From the NCBI GenBank assembly GCA_963729695.1, contig CAVSOT010000007.1:1240001-1304000 (forward strand): a stretch of 64,000 bases of DNA, read 5' to 3'. The position numbers were made by a program, and so were the translations under genes. Positions 52,623-61,869 of this stretch are shown here, one piece after another. The stretch is from PALSA-693 sp963729695. Its GTDB lineage: Bacteria; Actinomycetota; Acidimicrobiia; Acidimicrobiales; Palsa-688. A model generated the notes under the pieces. The model made no database searches. It was not told the origin of the DNA and saw only the letters and a program-made list of their open reading frames with translations. Within the stretch, counting starts at the first letter, position 1, and every line of letters begins with the position of its first letter.

Positions 52623-53798
52623 ATGGTGAAGCTGGCCGAAGGCCTCCGGGTCATCGATGCGGATGCCCACATGACGGAACGGCACGACCTGTTCACGGAG
52701 CGGGCCCCGAAGGGGTACGAGGACAAGGTTCCCCACGTCGAGCACATCGATGGCTTGGACATGTGGGTCATCGAGGGCAAGACGTTCGGCAAGGCCGGCT
52801 CGGGGGGCACCATCGACCGAGACAACAAGAAGCACCCGTTCCGCGACTCACAGGGTGGATCGTGGGGCATCGGCGACGCCCACATCGCCACGTGGGATCC
52901 CAAAGAGCGACTCCGCATGATGGACGAGCTCGGCATCAACACCCAGGTGCTCTATCCGAATTCCATCGGCATCGGCGGACAAAACCTGTTCAACTCCGTG
53001 GAAGACAAGGTCGTCGTCCGGCTCTGCGTGGAGCTTTATAACGACGCCATGGCCGAGATACAAGAGCAGTCCGGCAACCGGCTCCTGCCTATGCCGATCA
53101 TGCCTGCGTGGGATATCGAGGCGTGTGTGCGCGAGGCCCAGCGCTGCGCCGAGATGGGATATCGGGGCGTCAACATGACGGCCGACCCGCAGGACTCGGG
53201 CTCCCCGGACCTCGGCAACCGGGCCTGGGATCCCTTCTGGGAGGTGTGCGCCGGCATGAACCTGCCGGTGCACTTCCACATCGGCGCCAGCCAGACCTCG
53301 CTCGCCTATTTCGGCACCACCTTCTGGCCCAGCCAGGACGACTACGTGAAGCCGGCCATTGGGGGGGCGTCGCTCTTTCAGAACAACTCTCGGATGCTCA
53401 TCAACAGCGCCTACTCCGGGATGTTCGACCGCCACCCCAACTTGAAGATGGTCTCGGTGGAGAGCGGCATCGGTTGGGTGCCGTTCATGCTCGAGGCCAT
53501 GGACTACGAGCTGGAAGAGAACGCGCCGGAGTGGTTCAACAAGCTCCAGAAGCTCCCATCGGAGTACTTCCGGGACAACTGGTACGCCACCTTCTGGTTC
53601 GAGAAGGGTCGCGGCGATCTGCAGCATCTCATCGACATCGTCGGTGAGGACAACGTCATGTTCGAGACAGACTTCCCCCACCCGACCTGCCTGCATCCAA
53701 ATCCGCTGGAGTCGGTGGGCGAGAAGGTCGCCTCGCTACGGCCGGAGACCCAGCGCAAGGTCATGGGTGAAAACGCGGCCAAGCTCTACCGGGTGTAG
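52623..53798 (+). CDS. Amidohydrolase family 2 metal-dependent hydrolase/decarboxylase
   Basis: 391 residues. DADAHMTE (12-19) is the metal-binding start motif, HFHIG the next histidine pair, and FETDFPHP near the C-terminus the catalytic Asp segment, as in ACMSD / gamma-resorcylate-decarboxylase relatives. A long insertion (about 30-90) is typical of the actinobacterial group. AGAAAGGAC precedes ATG 52623. The GntR gene is divergent from it. A hairpin follows at 53831. Substrate unknown but probably an aromatic acid. Confidence 0.92.
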   Translation: MVKLAEGLRVIDADAHMTERHDLFTERAPKGYEDKVPHVEHIDGLDMWVIEGKTFGKAGSGGTIDRDNKKHPFRDSQGGSWGIGDAHIATWDPKERLRMMDELGINTQVLYPNSIGIGGQNLFNSVEDKVVVRLCVELYNDAMAEIQEQSGNRLLPMPIMPAWDIEACVREAQRCAEMGYRGVNMTADPQDSGSPDLGNRAWDPFWEVCAGMNLPVHFHIGASQTSLAYFGTTFWPSQDDYVKPAIGGASLFQNNSRMLINSAYSGMFDRHPNLKMVSVESGIGWVPFMLEAMDYELEENAPEWFNKLQKLPSEYFRDNWYATFWFEKGRGDLQHLIDIVGEDNVMFETDFPHPTCLHPNPLESVGEKVASLRPETQRKVMGENAAKLYRV

Positions 53799-53830
53799 GC
53801 CCTAGGGGCGTTCGACGACGTCCGAGTGCC

Positions 53831-53870
53831 AGACCGGCCCCGTCCGATTACTCATCGGGCGGGGCCGTCT
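53831..53870. terminator. Bidirectional hairpin terminator
   Basis: CGGCCCCG and CGGGGCCG with further CCGAT/ATCGG pairing form a long stem between the convergent amidohydrolase and thiolase genes. No long T-run, but the stem is strong. Confidence 0.65.
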
Positions 53871-53906
53871 GACGTCCGGTCGGCCACGGCCCAAATGGCG
53901 AATCGC

Positions 53907-55100
53907 TCAGAGTCGTTCGATGATCGTTCCGGTCCCGAGCCCTCCGCCGCAGCACATCGAGACCACCCCGTAGCGTCCGTTCCTGCGCTCGAGCTCGTTG
54001 ACCAGTTTGGTGATCAGGATCGCTCCCGTCGCCCCGAGAGGGTGCCCCAGGGCGATGGCACCGCCATTTACGTTGACCCGTTCGGGGTCGGCGCCGAGCT
54101 CCTTCTGCCAGGCCAGCACGACGGATGCGAAGGCTTCGTTGACCTCGAAGAGATCGATGTCGCCGAGGCTCAGCCCGCTGCGGGCCAGGGTGGCCCGGGT
54201 GGCGGGCATCGGACCGGTCAGCATGAGTACCGGATCGGAACCGACCAGCACTGAGTCCACCAGGCGGGCCCGGGGCCGTAACCCGAGCTCCCCGGCTTTG
54301 GCCGCAGACATGAGGAGGACCGCGGCGGCGGCGTCGGAGATCTGGGACGAGGTTCCGGCCGTGTGCAGAGACGGCCGATCGGCTTGGCGGGGGTTGGTGC
54401 GGAGCCCAGCCAGTCCCTCCAGGGTGGTTGCTCGGAGTCCCTCGTCGCGATGGAACGTCTTGGTGCCAACGACGACGCCGTTGTCGTCGGTGACAGGAAC
54501 CTCGAGTGGCACGACCTGGGTGTCAAATCGGCCCTCGTCCCAGGCCTGGGCCGCCCGGTCCTGCGAGCGCTTCCCGAAGGCGTCGATCTCGTCGCGGGTG
54601 ATGCCCCATTGCTCGGCGATACGCTCCGCCGCTTCGAACTGGGTGGTCACCTCGTACAGGTCGAGGAACCGGCCACCACGAGGCTGGCCGTAGTCAGGGT
54701 CCTGGGGAGTGTTTGCCATCGGTGGGATGCGCGTCATCGTCTCGACCCCGCAGGCGATAACGATGTCGACCAAGCCGCTGGCGACCAGCCCATGGGCCAC
54801 GGTCACCGCTTCCTGGCTGGAACCGCACTGGGCGGTGACGGTCACGGCCGGAACCTCCAGGGGCAGGCCGGCCATCAGCCAGGCATTTCGGGTGACGTTG
54901 CTCGACTGCGAACCGACCTGCGTCACCGCGCCGCCTATGACATGGCCGACCGCAGCCGGATCCACGCCGGACCGCTCGATGAGCGCATTGAGCACGTCCG
55001 CCAGGAGCTCGGGGGCGGGTATCGCAGCCAGGGCCCCGTTTCGCTTGCCCACTGCCGAACGAATGGCCTCGACGACCACTACCTCGTTGTTCGCGTCCAT
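53907..55100 (-). CDS. Thiolase / acetyl-CoA acetyltransferase
   Basis: 397 residues from ATG 55100, preferred to a start 48 bp earlier because GAGGAGG precedes it. Nucleophile Cys92 in QCGSSQEA, NVNGGAIALGHPLGATG for the second His, and SMCCGGGLGTG with the second Cys. This is a full type-I/II thiolase for beta-oxidation or ketone metabolism. Stand-alone, convergent with the amidohydrolase and downstream of the peptidase gene on the same strand. Confidence 0.94.
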   Translation of the reverse strand: MDANNEVVVVEAIRSAVGKRNGALAAIPAPELLADVLNALIERSGVDPAAVGHVIGGAVTQVGSQSSNVTRNAWLMAGLPLEVPAVTVTAQCGSSQEAVTVAHGLVASGLVDIVIACGVETMTRIPPMANTPQDPDYGQPRGGRFLDLYEVTTQFEAAERIAEQWGITRDEIDAFGKRSQDRAAQAWDEGRFDTQVVPLEVPVTDDNGVVVGTKTFHRDEGLRATTLEGLAGLRTNPRQADRPSLHTAGTSSQISDAAAAVLLMSAAKAGELGLRPRARLVDSVLVGSDPVLMLTGPMPATRATLARSGLSLGDIDLFEVNEAFASVVLAWQKELGADPERVNVNGGAIALGHPLGATGAILITKLVNELERRNGRYGVVSMCCGGGLGTGTIIERL

Positions 55101-55189
55101 GCCTTGCCTCCTCGCGAGACCGCCGATGCTATCCCTAGCGAGCGCCATACCGGGTCGCCGCAGGGCGGGCCGCTACCCGACGAGGACGT

Positions 55190-56083
55190 TCAAAACGAGT
55201 TCGCCCAGGTGTCGGAGAACTTGCTGCCGATGGGGTTGAGCGCGGACACGGACGCCAGGGCATAGGACAGCGTTCCGTCGATCATAGTGATGGCCTCGTT
55301 GGGGAACTTGGTGATGCCACCGCTCGTCGGGCCGGCGGTGGCCTTGGCGCCGGTCAGGACCCACGAGCGGAAGGGCGCCAGTGGAAACAAGCCCACCTGG
55401 CCACCGGGCCGTTCGGCGATCCATTCCGCACTGGCCCGGGAGCACGTCTGCCCGGCGCCGCAGACCTGCGTCTCTGAGAAGGAGCCGGTCACGGTGGTCG
55501 CATCGCTGATCTGCAGGGTGAATTGACCGTTCGTGAACGACACCGAGGCGGTGATCTTGTCGCCCGGGAGCACCGGAGCTACCGCGGTCACGGCGTTGGT
55601 GGGATACATCTCCCACCACGAGAAGTAGAAGGGCGTTCCGTGAAAGCACCAGGCGTAGGTGCCAACCTGCTCCACCGTGGTCGTGGTGAGCCCGTCGAGC
55701 CCGACCCAGAACACGGAGAAACGGTCCTCTGAGGTGCAGGTTACCTTCGGCTCTCTCCAGGTACCGATTACCTTCGTGTAGGTATTCCCCGTGCTGTTGT
55801 CGGCCGCATAGCCGGACCAGTTGTAATAGGCCACGGCGCTCGTGGCTCCGACCCCTCGACGCGGGCTCGACGCTCGTTGGCCGGGTCCGACCAACGGGCG
55901 GAGACCGGCCAAGGCGGCCTCGGACGCGGCCCAAGCAGCTGTGGCCCCGGACGATCCGGGACGAGCGGATCCGGTCGCTGTCGCCACGTTGCCCGAGGCT
56001 GCGGACGTCAGGCCCACCCCGGCGAGACCCGCCAGGGTGGCGAGGACGGAGCATACCGCTACGGCCCGAATCGATCTTGTCAT
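55190..56083 (-). CDS. Secreted G1-family (eqolisin) glutamic peptidase
   Basis: 297 residues from ATG 56083 with AGGAGGGGCAC upstream. Signal peptide about 1-30 (RAVAVCSVLATLAGLAGVGL), then a linker/propeptide to about 80. The mature part matches the eqolisin beta-sandwich: YYNWSGYAA, WVGLDGLTTTTVEQVG (catalytic Gln139) and ASAEWIAERP (catalytic Glu220). Q/E dyad is intact, so an acid-active secreted endopeptidase is expected. Four Cys could form two disulfides. This family is best known from fungi, with bacterial members mostly in acid-soil taxa. Confidence 0.88.
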   Translation of the reverse strand: MTRSIRAVAVCSVLATLAGLAGVGLTSAASGNVATATGSARPGSSGATAAWAASEAALAGLRPLVGPGQRASSPRRGVGATSAVAYYNWSGYAADNSTGNTYTKVIGTWREPKVTCTSEDRFSVFWVGLDGLTTTTVEQVGTYAWCFHGTPFYFSWWEMYPTNAVTAVAPVLPGDKITASVSFTNGQFTLQISDATTVTGSFSETQVCGAGQTCSRASAEWIAERPGGQVGLFPLAPFRSWVLTGAKATAGPTSGGITKFPNEAITMIDGTLSYALASVSALNPIGSKFSDTWANSF

Positions 56084-56259
56084 GTGCCCCTCCTGTCGAC
56101 CTCGCCGCCATACCCGCGTGGTGAGCCCATCGTGAATCGGGCGAATGGCGCTGTCAAGGGTTCGCTGACGGGCGTGGTGGACAACGGGATCCGTCCTTCT
56201 TGGCATCCGGACGGCCACTGGCGCGAAGATCAAGGTTGTTCACGACGCAGGGAGGGACG

Positions 56260-57033
56260 ATGGCTGGGCGTATGCAGGACAAAGTCGCAGTGGTCACTGG
56301 TGCAGGCTCCGGGCAAGGACGGGCGACGGCAATCCTTTTCGCCAAAGAGGGCGCCAAGGTGGTTGCTGGAGACGTGAGCGGCGAAGAGGAATCCACCGCC
56401 ACCGAAGGCGGTCCGAATATCACGCCGATCCATTGCGATGTCTCGCAACCCGATCAGGTGAAGGCCATGATCGACCGAGCCGTACAACTGCACGGCCGCC
56501 TCGATGCGTTGTGCAACGTGGCGGGCATCGCCCTCAACAACAACACGCTGATCGCTGACGAGGACGTCGCCGACTGGGACCACGTCCAGGGTGTCAACCT
56601 AAAGGGCGTCTTCCTCGGAATGAAATACGCTCTGCCGGTCATTATCGCCAGTGGGGGTGGATCGGTGGTCAACTGGGGATCGATCGGCGGTCTCGTCGCG
56701 TCCGGGATGGTTCCCACCTACTCTGCGTCGAAAGCTGGGGTCATCCATCTCACGCGGAACGCCGCCGTGCAGTACGGCCCATTTGGCGTCCGGGTGAACT
56801 GTATCTGTCCAGGGTTCATCTTGACCCCGATGTTCGAAAAGGGCTTCGGTTCACAACCCCCGGAGGCGCGGGAACAGGCCCTGACGGTGATGAAGGCCAA
56901 GGCGGTCCTGGGTCGTGAGGGTACTGCGGAGGAAATCGCCGAAGCGGCCCTCTGGTTGTGCTCGCCTGGCGCATCGTTCGTGACCGGAGTCGCACTCCCG
57001 GTCGACGGTGGCTGGTCGATCCGGGCGTTCTAG
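56260..57033 (+). CDS. Short-chain dehydrogenase/reductase
   Basis: 257 residues from ATG 56260 with GGGAGGGAC upstream. TGAGSGQGR (TGxxxGxG), NVAG at about 86, catalytic Ser/Tyr/Lys in NWGSIGGLV...YSASKAG, and C-terminal VTGVALPVDGG. A glucose/ribitol-dehydrogenase-like classical SDR using NAD(P). The next gene (sugar-isomerase-like) starts 8 bp after its stop, so they are an operon and may act on the same polyol or sugar acid. Confidence 0.94.
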   Translation: MAGRMQDKVAVVTGAGSGQGRATAILFAKEGAKVVAGDVSGEEESTATEGGPNITPIHCDVSQPDQVKAMIDRAVQLHGRLDALCNVAGIALNNNTLIADEDVADWDHVQGVNLKGVFLGMKYALPVIIASGGGSVVNWGSIGGLVASGMVPTYSASKAGVIHLTRNAAVQYGPFGVRVNCICPGFILTPMFEKGFGSQPPEAREQALTVMKAKAVLGREGTAEEIAEAALWLCSPGASFVTGVALPVDGGWSIRAF

Positions 57034-57041
57034 GCCGCCGA

Positions 57042-57881
57042 ATGGGACCTTCTCGTTCAATGTTCTCGGGCCAAGCGGTTGGCGTATGCCTGGCGACGTT
57101 GCTTCCCGATCCAATGGCCACGTGTGAGGCCGCGGACCTGCGGCAGACGGTGGAGGCGGCAGCCGGTGCCGGATTCACCCAGGCATCCGTGTGGGAGTGG
57201 CACGCGGCGAAGACCGGGGTCGAGGCCACTCGAGGCATGGTCGACGCGGCCGGCCTTAAGGTCCGGGCCCTCGAGACGGCCATTCCCTGGTCGGCCGGAC
57301 CGGAAACCGCGATGCGCAAATCGGAGCGACCGTTGGATATCGCCGAAGCGCTGGGGGCGGATATCTTGCTCGCCTCGGCCAACCCGTCGCCGCTCGACGT
57401 CGGGCTCGCTTCGGAGGGCTTCGCCGCCCTCTGCGAACGAGCCAACGGACGCGGGATGACGGTCGTGGTGGAATTCATCCCGTTCCGAACGATCGGCGAC
57501 CTGGCCACCACATGGGCCATCATCGAAGCAGCAGGCGCTCCAAATGGGGGCATCTTGCTGGACATGATGCACTGGCAGTATCAAACAGGCGGCCCCGACC
57601 TGCGCCTTTTGGAGACGATTCCCGGAGCACACGTACCCTACGTACAAGTTTGCGACGCGCCGCCGGGTCTCGACGAGGATTCTTACATGACGGCGGCAGT
57701 GAGCGCTCGTCCGTTGCCTGGTGAGGGCGTTGTCGATATCGGGTCGCTGCTCGACGTGCTGGCCCGGATCGGGGCCGATCCGTATTTTGCCTTCGAGGGG
57801 TTCAGCGCCGAGCTGCTCAACCAGGGACCGGCTGTCATGGCTGCGCGGCTGCGTGCCGCGGCCCAGACCCTCTTCGCCTGA
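57042..57881 (+). CDS. Sugar-phosphate isomerase/epimerase-like TIM-barrel protein
   Basis: 279 residues from ATG 57042 (MGPSRSMFSG); a second ATG lies at 57060. Xylose-isomerase-like barrel: VEAAAGAGFTQASVWEW, VRALETAIPW, MTVVVEFIPF with the metal Glu, GILLDMMHWQ with Asp/His, YVQVCDAP, and FAFEGFSAELL with the last Glu. Matches hydroxypyruvate isomerase / IolE / IolI relatives. Operon with the SDR upstream. Exact substrate unknown. Confidence 0.88.
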   Translation: MGPSRSMFSGQAVGVCLATLLPDPMATCEAADLRQTVEAAAGAGFTQASVWEWHAAKTGVEATRGMVDAAGLKVRALETAIPWSAGPETAMRKSERPLDIAEALGADILLASANPSPLDVGLASEGFAALCERANGRGMTVVVEFIPFRTIGDLATTWAIIEAAGAPNGGILLDMMHWQYQTGGPDLRLLETIPGAHVPYVQVCDAPPGLDEDSYMTAAVSARPLPGEGVVDIGSLLDVLARIGADPYFAFEGFSAELLNQGPAVMAARLRAAAQTLFA

Positions 57882-57952
57882 ACGGGTGTCGAGCTAGGCT
57901 CGACGGGTGCGTTCTCCTGATCGACCTCGAAGCCGCGACCCTGCGTCCGCTC

Positions 57953-59665
57953 GTGCAGGGCTATGGCGGGGCCGTCGTCGCCGGCCATCCGGCTGCTGCG
58001 ATGGTCGGGCTCGACGTCCTCCGTGGCGGCGGCAATGCGGTCGACGCCGGGGTGGCGACCGGCCTGGCCATGAACGTGCTGCTGAGTAACGAATGCGGTT
58101 TCCTCGGCGTGGCGCCCACGCTGATATACGACGCGGACAGTGGCCACGTCGTCAACTTCGACGGGACCGGCGTCTGGCCGATGGCGATATCGCTCGACAT
58201 GTTCACGGCGACCTCGGAACCGTTGGACAAACTCGATATCTGGCACACGGTCACGCCTGGAACTCCGGATGCGTGGATCACCGCCCTGGCCCGCTTTGGC
58301 ACCCGGAGCTTTGCCGAGACCGCCGGGCCGGCCATCACCCTGGCGGAACAGGGATTCCCGATGTACGGTTATCTTCACCGGGTCCTTTCCGAGCAGCCCA
58401 GCAACTATCGGCGGTGGCCGGGTAGCGCGGCAGTGTATTTTCCCCAAGCAACGGTGCCGCCCGTCGGCGAGCGATTCCTCCAGAGGGATCTGGCGGCCAC
58501 CCTTCGGACCGTCTGCAACGCCGAGGACGCCGCCCTGGGGCGAGGTCGAGCCGCGGCCCTGCGGGCCGCGAGGGACTGCATCTACAAGGGCGAGGTGGCC
58601 AGAAGGTACGTGGAGTACTGCCGCAGCGAAGGCGGCGTGCTCACCCTCGACGACATGGCGCAGTACGAGGGACGCACCGAGGAGCCGGCGCACGTGAGTT
58701 ATCGAGGACTCGACGTCTATTCCACCGGCCTGTGGGGGCAAGGGGCCGTGTTCCCACAGGCCTTGAAGATCCTGGAAGGGTTCGACCTTGACGCCATGGG
58801 CCACAACTCCACTGGGTACGTGCACACGGTCAATCAGGCCCTCAACCTCGCCTTTGCCGACCGGGAAGCGTATATGGGTGATCCCCGCTTCACCGGCAAC
58901 CAATTGGAGCCTCTCTTGGCTGAGGGTTATCTAGCGCTCCGGCGGAGCCTCATCGATGCCGAGCGGGCCTGGCCGCATATGCCACCGCCCGGGGATCCGA
59001 CCGGGCTGGCCGCCATTGCGGCTCAGCAGAGCACCGGGGCATCGACCCGCCCGGCCGCTGGGGAGGGACGATCAGAATCCGGTACCGCATACCTCGGCGT
59101 GGTCGACGCCAGGGGCAATATCTTCTCGTGCATCGCCAGCGACGGCGCCAGGAACTCTCCCATCATTCCCGGTGCGGGGGTGGGCCTGAGCTTCCGAGGG
59201 ACGCAGTGCAAGCTCGAAGCCGGGCACGGGGCGGCACCAGCGCCGGGAAAGCGACCGCGGCTCACACCTGCACCGGCGCTGGTACTGCAGCGCGGTCGCC
59301 CCCTGATGGCTCTTGGAGGTTTCGGTGGCGACATGATTCCCCAGGCCGTGTTGCAGATCTTTCTCAACGCGACCCACTTCGGGTTCGATCCACAGGCCGC
59401 GGTGGAGGCGGCCCGCTTCTACAGCTTCAACTTCCCCAGTTCCAGCTATCAACCGACGTACCTCCCAGGGGTGGTGCGGGTGGAGGCGCGTCTGGCGGCC
59501 GACGTCCTCGATGGTCTGGCGGCCAAGGGCCATTCGGTGCAACTGCTCCCTGAATGGTGGGAACAGGGGGCCTGCCTTTATGGCCTGATCCGGGTAGACC
59601 CCGATACCGGTCTGGTTCAGGCGGGCGCGGATCCTCGCGGTGGCACGTTCGCCCTGGCGTGTTGA
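57953..59665 (+). CDS. Gamma-glutamyltransferase family protein
   Basis: 570 residues from GTG 57953 (start uncertain because coding-like sequence continues about 12 codons upstream without ATG/GTG). An N-terminal GHPAAAMVGLDVLRGGGNAVDAGVA is the GGT opening, FADREAYMGDP at about 301-310 is the family signature, and Thr378 in SGTAYLGVVD lies where the autocatalytic Thr (usually TTH) should be. TLGGFGGD-like text (ALGGFGGDMIPQ) follows. Glutathione or gamma-Glu amide processing, or a cephalosporin-acylase-like relative. No signal peptide, so cytoplasmic. The second Thr and the His of the usual TTH are not kept. Confidence 0.88.
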   Translation: MQGYGGAVVAGHPAAAMVGLDVLRGGGNAVDAGVATGLAMNVLLSNECGFLGVAPTLIYDADSGHVVNFDGTGVWPMAISLDMFTATSEPLDKLDIWHTVTPGTPDAWITALARFGTRSFAETAGPAITLAEQGFPMYGYLHRVLSEQPSNYRRWPGSAAVYFPQATVPPVGERFLQRDLAATLRTVCNAEDAALGRGRAAALRAARDCIYKGEVARRYVEYCRSEGGVLTLDDMAQYEGRTEEPAHVSYRGLDVYSTGLWGQGAVFPQALKILEGFDLDAMGHNSTGYVHTVNQALNLAFADREAYMGDPRFTGNQLEPLLAEGYLALRRSLIDAERAWPHMPPPGDPTGLAAIAAQQSTGASTRPAAGEGRSESGTAYLGVVDARGNIFSCIASDGARNSPIIPGAGVGLSFRGTQCKLEAGHGAAPAPGKRPRLTPAPALVLQRGRPLMALGGFGGDMIPQAVLQIFLNATHFGFDPQAAVEAARFYSFNFPSSSYQPTYLPGVVRVEARLAADVLDGLAAKGHSVQLLPEWWEQGACLYGLIRVDPDTGLVQAGADPRGGTFALAC

Positions 59666-59752
59666 GGCCGGGTCCGCCGGAGTCGGGCTATCCTATAGTA
59701 CGGCTACGACCGCATCCGAATCGAAGCGCCAATCGACAGCGGAGGAGTCCTG

Positions 59753-60964
59753 ATGGCTGAGCACCAACCCTCCTACAACGTCGACTTCAACCATCCGGAC
59801 CTCATCCTCGACCCTTTTCTGGCTTATGAAGAAATCAGAGGTCGGGGCCGGGCCGTGTGGAACGATTACCTCGACGGCTGGATGGTGACGGGTTACGAAG
59901 ACGTCATCGCGGCACATGCCGCTATCCCCCAGATGTCGTCAGCCTTGCAGCAGTCGTCGTTTTTCGAGGCGCCGACGATGATCGGTAGCGACCCGCCCGA
60001 GCACACTCGGTTGCGCGCCGTAGCCAAGCAGGCCTTCACCAAGCGGTCGGTGCTGACGATGCGTGCCGCGGTCGAGCGGGTGGTCGACGAACGACTGGCC
60101 TCTGAGAGGGTGGCTGATTCGCTGCGGACGGGGGCTTCGTTCGACTTCGCGGAGGAGGTTTCCGGGCATGTCCCTACCCTGGTGATCGCCGATATTCTCG
60201 GCGTGTCCCGAGCGGACCGGGCGGTATTCCGGCAATGGTCGATCGATCTGGTCCAGACTGTCGACTACGGATTGGGCACCTCCGCTGAAGAACACCGCCG
60301 GAAAGCGGCCGAGACAGCCGCTCTGGTCAACGGTTATTTCCGGGAGGAGATCGCAGCCCGGCGCGTTCGACCTCGTGATGATCTCATGACGGATCTGGTA
60401 GCCGCCAACGAGGACGAGCAGTTGAGCACGGCCGAACTGGGCTCGATCTGCATGCTGCTGTTGCTTGCGGGCAACGACACCACCAACAAGATGATTTCGG
60501 GCATGTTCATGTTGCTCGGCCAGCACCCCGACGAACGCCGTCGAGTGGGAGACGACCCGTCGCTGGTGGATTCTGCGGTGGAGGAGACCTTGCGGATGAT
60601 GGCCCTCGGGCAGGCGACGCCTCGCCGGGTGCGAATCGATCTCGATTTGGCCGGGAGGGACTTCCGCGACGGTGAGACGGTATGGATGATGAAGGCCGCC
60701 GCGAACCGCGACCCGTCCCAATTCTTTGACCCCAACCGGTTCGACGTGGCCCGGACCCCAAACCATCATCTCGCTTTCGGGTGGGGCATCCATCTGTGCT
60801 TGGGGATTCACCTGGCGCGAATGGAGCTCCAGGCGACGCTCAGTCACCTGCTTCCTTATATGCGAGATTTCGAGGTCCTCGATTTTCGCTACGAGCCCTC
60901 GTACCACGTGCGCGGCCTCGAGCGCCTAGTCGTGGCGCCGATACCTGCGCCCGCTCGGCTCTGA
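59753..60964 (+). CDS. Cytochrome P450
   Basis: 403 residues from ATG 59753 with GGAGGAG upstream. I-helix AGNDTT at 239-244, ExxR at 278-281 (ETLR), haem loop AFGWGIHLCLG with Cys349. From a different subfamily than the other two P450s in the window. It is followed by a convergent LLM/DUF35/thiolase-like operon. Substrate unknown. Confidence 0.95.
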   Translation: MAEHQPSYNVDFNHPDLILDPFLAYEEIRGRGRAVWNDYLDGWMVTGYEDVIAAHAAIPQMSSALQQSSFFEAPTMIGSDPPEHTRLRAVAKQAFTKRSVLTMRAAVERVVDERLASERVADSLRTGASFDFAEEVSGHVPTLVIADILGVSRADRAVFRQWSIDLVQTVDYGLGTSAEEHRRKAAETAALVNGYFREEIAARRVRPRDDLMTDLVAANEDEQLSTAELGSICMLLLLAGNDTTNKMISGMFMLLGQHPDERRRVGDDPSLVDSAVEETLRMMALGQATPRRVRIDLDLAGRDFRDGETVWMMKAAANRDPSQFFDPNRFDVARTPNHHLAFGWGIHLCLGIHLARMELQATLSHLLPYMRDFEVLDFRYEPSYHVRGLERLVVAPIPAPARL

Positions 60965-61010
60965 CGCGGGCGCGAGTGCCTCCGTACGGCCGGGCCGGGC
61001 GGAGAAGACG

Positions 61011-61859
61011 TCAATCCGACAGCACGAGGGCGCGGAGTCGGTTCACAACCGGGATGAGTTCCTCGCACTGGCGGGGGTAGGTGGGGCCCCGCTCCGGGGA
61101 GAGGATGAGGCAGTCGCACCCCGAACCGAGGTACGGCGCGAGGAGCTCGACCAGCTGCTCCGCGGTGCCGTGCAGCACGTAGCGCTCACCGGTGGGCTGA
61201 GGAGTCCGAGAGATTCGCACGCGCAACAGCATTCCGTAGGAGAAGGGCGTCGTCTGTCCCGCGGCTTGGCGGAGGGCGGCGATCTCGGTCCGCAAGGCGG
61301 CGAAGCCGGTCGCCGAGTGGAGCTGGCCGATCCATCCGTCGCCTAGCGTGGCGGCTCGGAGGAGGGCCGCGGGTCGACGCCCACCAAAGACGACGGGAAC
61401 GGGATCGTCGGGACGGGGCTCGATCGCCAGCGGACCATCTTCCGCGAGCAGCCGCTGCACCTCGGCGACCGCGGCCGACGTCCGCGCCCCCCGTTCTTTG
61501 ACGGGGACGCCTACGAGGTCCCACTCCGGTGGATACTCGCCCCCGACTCCTACGCCCACCACCAGCCGGCCCGGAGCGAACGCCGCCAGGGTGCTCAACT
61601 GCTTGGCAACCTCCAAGGGTGACCGCAGCGCGATCAGCATCACCGCCACTCCAAGGCGAACCCGGTGGGTGCACGCGGCGAGGGCGGCCAGCGTCACCAC
61701 GGATTCGAGCAGCGGCTCGGGATGGAGCAGGTGATCCCCCGTCCAGACTGAGTCATAGCCAGCCGCCTCCGCTTGTTGCGCCGCCCGGATGAGGACCCTG
61801 GGGTTTGGGAGCTGACCTGCCGCGGTGAAGGGAAGGGATAGGCCGAGTTGCAGTGGCAC
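61011..61859 (-). CDS. LLM-class F420-dependent oxidoreductase
   Basis: 282 residues from GTG 61859 (VPLQLGLSLPF); the open frame upstream is the shadow of the DUF35 gene. Barrel markers: YDSVWTGDHLLHPEPLL, VTLAALAACTHRVRLGVAV, FAPGRLVVGVGVGGE and a C-terminal HGTAEQLVELLAPYLGSGCDCLIL. Third gene of an operon after the thiolase-like and DUF35 proteins (10 bp gap to DUF35), so it may reduce or oxidise a CoA-bound intermediate. Distinct from the LLM enzyme at 50.9 kb. Confidence 0.92.
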   Translation of the reverse strand: MPLQLGLSLPFTAAGQLPNPRVLIRAAQQAEAAGYDSVWTGDHLLHPEPLLESVVTLAALAACTHRVRLGVAVMLIALRSPLEVAKQLSTLAAFAPGRLVVGVGVGGEYPPEWDLVGVPVKERGARTSAAVAEVQRLLAEDGPLAIEPRPDDPVPVVFGGRRPAALLRAATLGDGWIGQLHSATGFAALRTEIAALRQAAGQTTPFSYGMLLRVRISRTPQPTGERYVLHGTAEQLVELLAPYLGSGCDCLILSPERGPTYPRQCEELIPVVNRLRALVLSD

Positions 61860-61869
61860 GTGGTCGACC

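Noticed and set aside
53907..55148. Thiolase start at 55148
   Set aside because: The ATG at 55100 has a GAGGAGG ribosome site and begins the conserved N-terminus.
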